This document shows positions 1 to 10,041 of a stretch of 64,000 nt of DNA, piece after piece (positions within the stretch are counted from its first letter, which is position 1; each line of letters opens with the position of its first letter). The DNA lies in assembly GCA_039881145.1 (NCBI GenBank), contig JAYKKI010000037.1:17239001-17303000 (forward strand). The letters run 5' to 3'. The DNA comes from Druceiella hillmani (Eukaryota > Arthropoda > Insecta > Lepidoptera > Hepialidae). The notes beneath the pieces are model-generated. The model did no database searches. It worked only from the letters and a program-made list of their open reading frames with translations, and was not told the DNA's origin. The position numbers and the translations under genes were made by a program.

Positions 1-1629
1 CGTATAGCTTATAGTATGTGCCGACATTTGTACTTGTTAACAGTCCCATATTTTGGCTTAGGCGACACTGATGTTTATGATTCTTGTATTCTAATTATTG
101 ATTCAGTTGATTAAAGTCGACTTTTTTAGAATTTATAAACCAGTGAGAGTAGGCTAATTAGTATTGGTCGCAGGATACTTTTGCTGTTTTATCAGGTTTA
201 GAAAATATGAAAACTTGTGTGAATTCCAACTGAAATGCTAAAGTTGCAAGAGAGTGCTAAAAATGTTCACTAGAAATATTGTTTCTTTTTCGCAAGATTT
301 TTTAAAATTGTTTGGTCTATGGAATTGTAGCCGAGTTCCCAGATTGAAATATATCATTTTCACATATTATCTCTTGAACATTTATTGTCTTTAAGGAAAT
401 ACAAAGCTGATTTAGCAGTGCCAATAAAGTTTTCGATACTGGTTTTTTCATCATCATCGTATTTTCAAAAATTGTATCACCCCGATGTCACTTTCTACAT
501 GAAAAAATTACTAAAGGAAACAAATTCGTTTACCTATAAACTAAATAAAAATACAATTATTGCGGTTTATTATAAGATTTAAATCTGCGCTTGGCAATAT
601 TTCATTACCTGATGTCATTTGAAAGGCCGCGTCGATACTTATGTTTAATTATACTTGATGGTTCTTGAGATTCATCATGATACAGTGTATACTGTCAACT
701 TCGCTTAATTTCTCACATTTAAACAAATAATAGCAACAAATTTGTAGAAAGATGTGAAGAAAATATTAGGTTTAAACCGATGTTGGTTCAAATTAATTAT
801 CCTTATTATCGAACCGGTAAATATTTGATATCGTAAGCCGACTTCTTTTGAGGTAGAGAATATTTTTTTGCTGGCTTCCTGAAACTGATGATAAAGAATT
901 AAATAGTTACGCAAATTAAGTTTATTAAGGCTCTTTTTACATGTTTTTAACAACCATTTTCCGACACAGTAATCAAAACTTGAGGCAAAGAAAAGTTTAT
1001 TTTTGTAATATGACCTATTTTAAATTTCTATCTGTATATAAAACTGATGAAATAATTACTACTTCCTATTTTCATGCAAATATTAAGTTTTTCACAAACA
1101 GTAGATTGTTTGTAACTTCCAATCATCATTTAAATTTCTTTAATTTAGACTACAGTTTCAAACATTCCTATATATTTCTATCCCAACACTCAGAGTTAGT
1201 GAATTAAATATATTAATGAAATTTATTAAACAGGTATGGAAAAATTATAACATACTTAAAATGAAGAAATTTATTCTAATATTATACATAAATAAAGATC
1301 ATAATATGATTCATTCGAAGTAATCTCAAAAAATATCCACTCGATTTTAAAAATTGTTTCACAGATTAATGGGCAATATCTTGTGTTCAATATAAGTTAC
1401 AAATATTTGGTTTTATATCATAAGTTTATTGAAAGATAGGCTGGAATTACAAAAGTCGGACAAAAAGACCTATATTTTATAAAAAGACCGCATTAGTTTG
1501 CCGAATAGCAAGTTAAAATTTGGACTATGTCCTTGAAATATTTGACTACTTCCTTTTTTCTCTTTATTATTGATTGATATATTATTAATACCAAAGATAT
1601 ATTTAACCTTAGTAAAAAGACTTATCTAT
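1..1629. other. AT-rich intergenic DNA, no gene recognised
   Basis: Open frames here are short (under 90 codons), use AT-rich codons and overlap on both strands, as expected by chance in this composition. No family motif, repeat or RNA gene was recognised. Confidence 0.6.
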
Positions 1630-2345
1630 TTTTAACCGATTTCAAAAAAGGAGGAGGTTCTCAATTCGTTGGAATCTTTTTTTTAAAGTATATTCAGAGA
1701 TAATTCTTTACCGAGTGGACCGATTTCCATGATTCTCTTTAAAAGAGGGTTTAAAAGAGGGTACTTTCGAGGTGGTCTCATATATATTTAATGATGATTT
1801 GATGATGAAGTTCGAAAATGAACGACAGAATTCCTTAAGAAAGACAGTAAATCAACTACCATTCACGATATTTGCTAAGGGTAACCACCCTTTACTATTA
1901 CAACCCAACTATTACTTTGCAAAATAACTATACAGATTACCAAGACAGGATGTGATAATAAGTTCTGGAGATGAGCAATGGAACTCCTTAATGGATTTAG
2001 TAAATCAACTGTGATTAAAGATATTTGCTAATAGTAGTTGTTACTTTGCAAAATAACTATACCGTCAACCAGGTCCGGGTCCGATGATAAGTTCTGGAGA
2101 TAAACAATTGGCAGTAAATGAAACGAGATTCAATATATTTGCTACTGGTAGCTATTACTTTGCAAAATAACTTTACCATCGACCATGTCAGAGATGTTGC
2201 GTAATTCAAGATATTGACTACTGGTAGTTTTTACTTCGTAAAATAACTACATCAACAAACCGGTCAGAGTCTGATGACGAGTTCAGGAGATGAAAAATGC
2301 AACTCATTAACGGATGACAGTAAATCAATCATGATTCAATATATT
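1630..2345. repeat. Degenerate interspersed repeat of lepidopteran/trichopteran type with internal units
   Basis: The left part (about 1636-1800) contains 'aaaaaaggaggaggttctca' followed by a block resembling 'gtggaccgatttccatgat' and 'gtggtctcatatatattta'. I recall this arrangement as a very common non-coding repeat in moth, butterfly and caddisfly genomes. From about 1860 the sequence becomes internally repetitive. The phrase 'ttactttgcaaaataact' or a close variant recurs near 1915, 2042, 2156 and 2229. Each is followed by a variant of 'accatcgaccatgtcagag', and two are followed by 'gataagttctggagat'. Spacing is about 129, 114 and 73 bases, so the units are degenerate and partly deleted. 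No coding capacity is visible. The family assignment is from memory; the internal repetition is seen directly. Confidence 0.6.
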
Positions 2346-2570
2346 TGAAATAAACTTAAACAAATATAAAATTTAGTGTTATAAATGCACTCTTTGTGAA
2401 TCTATTTCGTATTGTGAATATATTTAAGTTTTTCAATTTACATTCAACGTTTTAATTTCATTATAAATCAAATTAATTTAAAAATTTGTTTTTGTTGGTC
2501 AATCGTGTTGGCGCCGCCTTGAAAAATAAGTAACTTAGTTATTTATTGCGAATAAATAGGTACGTATTTT

Positions 2571-2632
2571 GAGTTAATTGTTTTTGAATTTTTAGTAACT
2601 GCCGAGTTAATTGTTTTTGAATTTTTAGTAAA
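2571..2632. repeat. 33-bp tandem duplication
   Basis: Two adjacent copies start at 2571 and 2604. Each begins 'gagttaattgtttttgaatt' and they match over about 29 bases. Probably a simple local duplication. Confidence 0.85.
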
Positions 2633-2639
2633 GTCGATT

Positions 2640-5600
2640 TTTTAAAAGATATTTTATGTAAAATTGAAATTAAATCTCATAAAGCTTTAGGTCTAATAAG
2701 GCCTTCTGAATTTCTGGACGGCTTTATTATACTCAAAATATTGCAGAACTTTAACATTACTTTGTATTCAAATTTCGGAATGTTAAAAATGTTTAAATGT
2801 GCAAAAAGAAAGTTTAGGTTTAAGAAAATACATATCTGTAAAATAAATCCTAATCAAGTGACCAAAGGAAAGACTATTTCATTATTTTATTTCCTTTCCC
2901 GAGTGAATGAATTTGAATTACATGAAATATTAATTTCGATTTAGTTTATATGTAAAACGTAAGTATTTCTTTCAAGAAAAATATTTAATTCCTGTGATTT
3001 GACGAACAAACATCAATAAAACCCTTGAAATGATTCCTTCAATATACACATCATGCTGGGTTTAATTCCAAAAATGTAATAATTTTCCAAATTCAAAAAA
3101 ATCATTTTACAAAAAGGTTAACTTTAAAATTATGTGGGTTCTATTCATCTAAGTATGTTATTAGAATTGTTCACAAAGAAGATTTAAAACTCTTTGGAGA
3201 CGCTAAACTTTAGTGATAGAAAGAAAACATGCGCCAGCTTTGCAAAACAACAAGTACATATATGTTCATTTTGACTCAAATTTTAGCTATTTGCTTATAA
3301 CTGAACTTCGTCTAGGACGGTTTAATTTATTTTCGTAAATTTTTTATTATTCCATTCACCGATTGTAGATATTTGTAACGTTTATGGACTCTTGTAACAG
3401 TTATTTCGCTAAATTTTTGCTACCAATAAATATGTTTAATTTCATGATTATATAAATGGTATGGGCAATGTGAATTATAAGTACATTTATTATTGTAAAA
3501 GGAAACAGCTACAACCAGATATTATAATACATCTTCACTGCGCAAGGAAGTAGATTTTCTCTGATATAAAATATGGAAATAATATATTTTCACTTTTGTA
3601 AGTAGACTAGCAGCTGAAATTCTTTTTTTTATATCTTCATTGACCGAATCCTTCCAAAAAATTGTTTGCCCACTTTTGTCATCGCTACAAGAAACCCTTC
3701 TTAACAAACTGGCTACGAGGGGGGATAAAGCGGCTCATATTCATACTCGCATTTACGTATTCTACGGGTTACGAGTATAATATTTATTGTAATGTCGACT
3801 CTAGGGAGAAATATCCTTTTTTACTACTCTATACGAATACGAAAATATGGAGCATAATCAGAATTATTTTTGCTGTTTATGAACATGGACGCTTTTTGTT
3901 CGAATTTCACATAAGCCCAGTTAAATCTCCTTACATATAGGTTTATATGGATATGCATTTTAGTTAAACACTGTTACAATGCTTATAGAATATCCTCTAA
4001 TGGAGAATATATTTTATTATGAAAAATATATAAAAAATTTAGAAATTTTAATATCTTTTATAATATAATTCAAGCTGACTTGCATATTATAAGAACTTGT
4101 AACGTTCACGGTAATATTATCCAATTAAGTCTCAAAATAAAGTTACAAATTGTTGGTTAGAGCCTTGTTTTTCAGTATTCATAAAGATAGAAATCAAATA
4201 TATAAATATATTCATATCTCGCTTCTTTTTTTTTATTAATAAATATGTTCATATTCATAAACGCGCATCTGTCAATTAAGAAACTTACTACGTCGTTTTG
4301 CTAAATATAGTTTTATAGCAATTTAAAAGCATGAACTTTATCGAATGTTTCCCGTATTTTACACAAACAAGCTATTGAATGTAAGGTACATTGCTAGTTT
4401 TGAACGTAAATTTTTTCTTTATATCTAAACGATTGCATAAAGCATTTAATTCTTAAACTACTAGCCATTTTATTATGTTTTATATGCGATAAATATTACA
4501 ATACTCCAATATTTTGCATAACTACTTTCTTTTGTCATTCTTCCTACACTCGAACCGTTAATACAATTGTCGCTATTATTATATTACTTTTTAAATGAGA
4601 TTTAAAGTAATTTCAAAATTTTATGTATTAGTCGAACTCCACTTCAAAAAACAGGTATATGTATACGGTTGCGATGTAATATTAGCTTTTGGCAGTAAAA
4701 CTTTTATATTACTCACTCAAAATTTGAATAATACAATTACTGAAAATATAACGTAAATTCATATGGGTATTATGAGTAAATAGCGTTCAGTACAAAATAT
4801 ATAATATTCTATTTGAAATAGGAAAGGAGTCAATTAAGTAGAAGGGTCCATTCGTCTTTAGCCATTACAAGTGAAAAAAATTTAACAGTTCGGTGAACTA
4901 TGAGGTGCGTTCTCACTGCTCATACGTTTATTTTATTTTTGCAATATTTTATAATTTGCAAATATATAAATTTCAAACATTCAAATTGCAAATATTTAGG
5001 AATTATTCAGAAAAGAGATATCACCACTAATCCTTTATTTAGATAGGGAATGATATGGTATTTGTGATATACGTTACGAATTTAAGAATAATGAAATAGT
5101 TTTAAAAAATGTAATTAAATGTAAAAAAAAACCTTTATAATAAAAAGAAAAAAGTGAATATGGGAATAGTTAAATTATTGCTATATCTACAATAGATTTA
5201 TGGTTCCACTTTGTGATATATTTCAAGAAATAGACTTAATATAGGTCCATGGCCATTCATATCGATGTAAGTTACAATTTTGTTTGATTATTAAACTAAT
5301 TAATAGGATAGTTTGTTACTTGGCTTTGTTATTTAGCCGTGTAATTCCTAAAATAAAATAGAAAAGGAAACAACGAACAAAATTATTATGAGGGTAAACA
5401 GATATTCAAAATTGTTTTCATTTTCATTACAGTCAGTAACACCAGAGCACAGGAACTGTCACTTAGGATGGTTTTGGAAGACGCCATGAGTTTAAGTAAT
5501 AGCTTATTTTCTGAATTGTTTTTTTGTAATTGCACTAAATAAAATTACTTTCTAAAATGTTTTAAGGCATTTCACAATTAGTCAATCTACAGAAAAAATA

Positions 5601-7471
5601 TTTTTAACCTTAGCATCTGAATGCCTTCGTTAAAGAACATAATTAATATTAATGCTTTTTATTTTGATGCTGCTTTCAATTTTATAATAATAGTGAGCGT
5701 AAATTAATTTTGTACAAGTTTATTTGAAATTTACTGCGACAAAAGCAATACTAATTTAATTTGAGTTCCTGGTGCAGTTTGATTGAAGACAATGATATTG
5801 CAAGTACGATGACTGCGTAAGCTTCTGATGATTTCACGTAAAAAAAGTCCATAAATTACAATGAAGAAAGAACAGTTTAACAATAGAAACAATAAAAAAA
5901 ATTATTAAATAAAATATTTTTATAAGTATAATGGAATTTTAATTTACTGATAATGGATAGTGACATGCAAAAATCACTTTAAATTATGACAAATGACAGT
6001 GATTTTTTTGTTTAAAGGTTGAAAAATTGTTTGAGAATGATTACATCCCAAGTCTTATAAAAATAAGTTTAGAGCGAATGACATGAAAACCAAAAGTTAA
6101 ATATGTACTAATATAATTACTGTTGGTGTAATTTGTGAATTTTACATAATACAAAATTACGTTAAGTAAATGAAAATTTCAGTGCATCAATCCTTTCTCA
6201 CAAATAATACGTAGTTTTTAGTATCATGGTTTTCTGCTAATTCTATTTTCCTTTCACCGCATTAAATAAAATGAAAGACAACAAAAACTTTTCGTTTGTT
6301 GTTTTGTGGCCCCAAAAATATCATTACTGTGAACCGAAGTGAAGAAATAAGGTGGTCTCAATATACTTGCATATTATTTGTCTCTGCATTGTAAGTTGAA
6401 ATTTGCGGGCTGGTATCACAAATTTTATACCTTATGGTATTCAAAAAAATTAATAATGTTACCAATAATTTTCACCTGTAGTAAAAATTATTCAAGACAA
6501 GTTCAAATTAGAATTTTTCACATAAAACTAATATTATTGCCAATAATTAATTTTTTTCACAGCCAAAATAACTAGGCCAATAAATAGATCTTCTAATTGA
6601 AAATCGGAAAACCGAATAATACCTACTTAATTTAAGAACTTTAACTTTTAGTTTTTCCATTTCTTCTAAATATGGTGCCAACTTTTAAATATACATTATA
6701 CATTCACATATTCAAAGTAATTATGAATTTGATTTAATAATATATATACTGAACAGTTTACAGTTTAATACCCAGACTACTGCTAAAACCAATTTAATTT
6801 TTGTAACACATACATGATATTAAATATTAAGAAATCCAAGGAAGAGATTCTTCATCTATAATTCGCCTTAATTTAAATGTTACGGTTCCACGCAAGTATA
6901 TAATCGATTTTTGTTAGAAATTATTTTTTTTTTTTAAAACAATTAAATCAGTCGTTAAATGTATTTCATTAATACATATGAGTTATTACTATTTAAACTC
7001 TTAATTAAAGCCATTCGTCTATTATATATCCGTAGAGATCGTGAGAGAAGCTGGCGATGAGATCGAAAGGCAAGCTTCATCTAAATAAGGATTACAAGTA
7101 GCTAAGCGACCGGGTTGTTGAATTTTTTTCATATTAAATTAGGAATCTATTTAATTAATTTGAACCAAAAATCTAAGGAAGAAAAATACTTCTACATTTT
7201 TGTAATGAGGACGATTTGCGAGCGAATCTATACAAATAACGCTATAACTACTGTAACCAGTATTAGTCTATGAAAGGAGTAGTTCTGCAGTTCTTTTGAT
7301 TATTTACCACTTGATTACTTACAAATGAATTATACTACATAATATAGGACATTAAAAATTATATGAAATATGTACAATAAAAATCAGGGTATATTAATAC
7401 AGATACTTTTTTGATGTCAAACAAACTTCATAAATCTTCGTCGATTATAAATATAAGTGCATTTCGCAAAT
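2640..7471. other. AT-rich intergenic DNA, no gene recognised
   Basis: Only short chance open frames occur (for example 2741-2944, 3662-3940 and 6378-6575). None resembles a known domain. A slightly GC-richer patch at about 7030-7110 was not recognised as any family. Confidence 0.55.
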
Positions 7472-7483
7472 AGTATAAATGTT
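7472..7483. repeat. Left copy of candidate target-site duplication
   Basis: The 12-mer 'agtataaatgtt' abuts the left end of the Penelope palindrome and recurs at 12460-12471, just beyond the element's right tail. The last two bases may belong to the element, so the duplication is 10-12 bp. Variable target-site duplications are usual for Penelope-like elements. Confidence 0.6.
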
Positions 7484-7540
7484 CGCAATTAAATGAAACT
7501 ACGTGATGTAGTATTATTTCTACTATCTTTAATTTCTTTA

Positions 7541-7581
7541 CCACGACCTAGGTTTCGTTGTATTACAACATCTTCAGGTGG
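7541..7581 (-). ncRNA. Hammerhead-ribozyme-like motif, left end of Penelope palindrome
   Basis: Read on the minus strand: stem I strand ccac, core CTGAAGA, a five-pair stem II hairpin (gttgt/acaac), GAAA, a minimal stem III made from the palindrome cctagg, then TC and the matching gtgg of stem I. This is the order of a type I hammerhead with a very short stem III. Hammerheads of this kind are known in the terminal repeats of Penelope-like elements. One extra T lies between the core and stem II, so the fold is not perfect. Cleavage would be expected after TC. Confidence 0.6.
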
Positions 7582-7845
7582 GATATTAGCAAAGATTAAC
7601 TCTTAGGAACAACCAACAGCATTTATATGTTTCAAACACAATAGCGGAAGACTACTTTGTGCGGATTTTTCATTGTTTATGTTAGTGAGTTTATTGCAGG
7701 GGCGCAGACTAGGTTTTATTATATTACAGAGAGTTATACAATATACCAGTATTCTAGTTGGGGTAATAAATTCAATTGTTGTTATTATGTGAAATTATAC
7801 AATGCAAACTTTAGGGTGTATGTAATAAAATTAAATGGAAGTTAT

Positions 7846-8000
7846 TGTCGGTAATATATTGCAAAGGCAAGGGTATTTGAAAGTAAGGCCAAGGTAATAT
7901 ACTAATTCTACATATCTTATTATCGGTAATATATTTATACAAAAGCAAGGGTATTTGAAAGTAAGGACAAGGTAATACACTAATTCTACATATCTCCGGT
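7846..8000. repeat. 75-bp direct duplication in the Penelope 3' untranslated region (left arm)
   Basis: Two units start at about 7849 and 7924. Both carry 'cggtaatatat', 'caagggtatttgaaagtaag' and 'ctaattctacatatct'. The mirrored pair lies in the right arm, so the duplication predates formation of the palindrome or belongs to the element family. Confidence 0.8.
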
Positions 8001-8036
8001 TTTGTGTATTCATATATTTATTTATTTATTTCTTTT

Positions 8037-8038
<2 letters not shown>

Positions 8039-8067
<29 letters not shown>
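8039..8067. repeat. Homopolymer T tract in left Penelope arm
   Basis: An uninterrupted run of 29 T lies just downstream of the left-arm stop codon (A-rich on the sense strand). The right-arm counterpart is shorter and interrupted by a C, making this the most diverged spot between the arms. Confidence 0.9.
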
Positions 8068-8069
<2 letters not shown>

Positions 8070-8154
8070 TATATATACGTATATTTATATGTGTATTAAT
8101 GCTGAAACAATTTCCGGAGTACTGTAGTGTCAATGTTTTATATTTATATTATAT

Positions 8155-10041
8155 CTAGAAGATATTAAGAATGGGTGATGATATTATATTTAGTTGTTCA
8201 TTTAATATATTGACCTTGATATCTTTTTTATGTCTGTTTATTTCTAATGTTTCTAGGATATTAAGTTTATTGCCTTTTGTATTTATTTGTAATATATATG
8301 GGGCATTATCAGTATGGGGGTGATGGTTATTTTCAATGAGATGTTTAGCAAAGTGAGATGTGTCTGGTTTATTATTACGCCAGCTGGCGATGTGTTCTTT
8401 ATATCTTGTATTAAAATCTCTTCCTGTTTGACCTATGTTTACACTATTACAATCGTTACATTTAAGTTTATAGATACCACTCTTTTTAAGTTTATCTATT
8501 TTTTCTTTATTATTAATAAGGGTTTTACCCAAGTTATTTAAGGTACTATACGTACATGTTATATTATTTATATTTTTATTATTAGTTAAGAGTTTTCCTA
8601 ATTTGAGTGATACATTACCTATGTATGGGATAGATTTATAGTAAATATTATTCTTATTTGGTGCGACCGGGTATATTTCTTGTATTAGTATTTTTCTTAA
8701 TTTATTATGGTACAGTTTTGTGACAATTGATGGGTCATAATTATTATTTGTTGCGATTAGTTTCATAGTTTTTATTTCTTTACGTAGGTTAGGTTTTTCA
8801 AGAGGGATGGTTAAAGCTCTGTGAATCATGGAATGAAATGCTGCTAACTTATGGGACCAAGGGTGTTGAGATTGACCATTAATTATGGAGTCTGTAAATG
8901 TGTCTTTTCTAAATATACTAAATTTATGTTCGTTATTTTTGCGTTCTATTGTTATATCTAAAAAATTAAGTTTATTATCAGACTCTACTTCTAAAGTGAA
9001 TTTGATATTATTGTGTAGGGAGTTAGCAAAGTTAACAAACTGGTCTAACTGTCGCTGTGTACCTTTCCAGCAGATAAGGATGTCGTCAACGTATCTATAA
9101 TAGTATAATATATTGGTCGCTAATTTACTGTTTAAGAGGCTGGTTTCTAGATGATTCATAAATAACTCGGCTAAAAGGGGACTGAGGGGGGAGCCCATTG
9201 CAAGGCCATTAACTTGTTGATAAAAATTGTTATCGAATAGAAAATAATTTTGGTCTGTGCATAGTTTAAAGAGATCTCTAATTTCCGATGCTTCAATGGG
9301 ATTTAATTTTTTCCTTTCTAGGATATCTGAAATGATATTTAGGCAATCTTTTGGTGGTATATTAGAAAATAAGTTTACTACGTCGAGTGATACTAGTTTA
9401 CAATTGGGTGTTAGATGTATATTTTTAATTTTATTACAGAGATCAACAGAGTTTTTAATGGTATGTTTAGGTGCAAATCCGGTTTTATTACGGAAGATCT
9501 TATTCAGGTGAAAAGCTAATTTTTTTGTGGGTGCGTTTGTGTATGAGACAACAGGTCGTATGGGTATATTTGGTTTATGAATTTTAGGTTGTCCATATAG
9601 TATTGGGGGTCTAGGGTTCATTTCTATAACTTTATGTTTCGCGAATTCGTTAGGAAATATGATGTTACAGGTTTTAATTAATTGTTTTACGTTATCTGCA
9701 AATGTCGTGGTGGGGTCCCTTTGTAGTTTTGTGAAGTCATCTGGTTTAAGGAAATCGTACACTTTATTTTTATATTCATTTTGGTCTAGAATAACTATAG
9801 TGTTGCCTTTATCTGCTTTAGATATGGTGAGTTTATCTTCATTAATTTTAATTTGTAGATTACGTTGAGTCAAAATTTCGTCATTAATGTGTGTCTTGGT
9901 TTTAGAGTATTCTTTACATATTATATTAGCATCATTGCATTCAGTAACCAGGACGCACTTACTAAACACAAAGCTGCTAATATAATATGTAAAGAATACT
10001 CTAAAACCAAGACACACATTAATGACGAAATTTTGACTCAA
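8155..10041 (-). CDS. Penelope-type reverse transcriptase with GIY-YIG endonuclease, 5'-truncated, left arm
   Basis: This 628-codon frame encodes a Penelope-class retrotransposon polymerase, which would copy element RNA at a nicked genomic site. Only codons from 9930 down to 8155 (residues 38-628) are element-derived. Residues 1-22 are the antisense of the opposite arm, and 23-37 are the antisense of the 43-nt centre. Visible motifs, numbered from this start: GQPKIHK near 151-157, the first catalytic Asp in SLDVVNLF near 220, LAMGSPLSPLLAE at 280-292, and the YVDD active site at 317-320. The GIY-YIG-type nuclease runs from SGIYKLKC (521) through NIGQTGRDF (535-543) and RYKEH (546-550) to a late Glu in LETLEI. 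From residue 38 the translation equals that of the right arm. The normal family N-terminus, about 200 residues longer, is missing. No frameshift or stop interrupts the RT or nuclease. The ATG was supplied by the junction, so natural expression is doubtful. Confidence 0.9.
   Translation of the reverse strand: MSQNFVINVCLGFRVFFTYYISSFVFSKCVLVTECNDANIICKEYSKTKTHINDEILTQRNLQIKINEDKLTISKADKGNTIVILDQNEYKNKVYDFLKPDDFTKLQRDPTTTFADNVKQLIKTCNIIFPNEFAKHKVIEMNPRPPILYGQPKIHKPNIPIRPVVSYTNAPTKKLAFHLNKIFRNKTGFAPKHTIKNSVDLCNKIKNIHLTPNCKLVSLDVVNLFSNIPPKDCLNIISDILERKKLNPIEASEIRDLFKLCTDQNYFLFDNNFYQQVNGLAMGSPLSPLLAELFMNHLETSLLNSKLATNILYYYRYVDDILICWKGTQRQLDQFVNFANSLHNNIKFTLEVESDNKLNFLDITIERKNNEHKFSIFRKDTFTDSIINGQSQHPWSHKLAAFHSMIHRALTIPLEKPNLRKEIKTMKLIATNNNYDPSIVTKLYHNKLRKILIQEIYPVAPNKNNIYYKSIPYIGNVSLKLGKLLTNNKNINNITCTYSTLNNLGKTLINNKEKIDKLKKSGIYKLKCNDCNSVNIGQTGRDFNTRYKEHIASWRNNKPDTSHFAKHLIENNHHPHTDNAPYILQINTKGNKLNILETLEINRHKKDIKVNILNEQLNIISSPILNIF

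Noticed and set aside
1860..2345. CRISPR-like array
   Set aside because: The repeats are long, degenerate and unevenly spaced and the genome is eukaryotic. They are internal units of an interspersed repeat.
7657..7854. 65-codon frame mirrored at 12051-12248 in the Penelope outer regions
   Set aside because: It lies antisense in the 3' untranslated part of the element and shows no domain. Its duplication simply reflects the palindrome.
7831..8013. 60-codon frame with an internal repeat, mirrored at 11892-12074
   Set aside because: The internal repeat is the 75-bp non-coding duplication of the element's 3' region, and the frame is fortuitous.
8314..9868. Several plus-strand open frames inside the left Penelope gene
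   Set aside because: They are antisense shadows of the RT-nuclease frame, and identical shadows appear mirrored inside the right arm.
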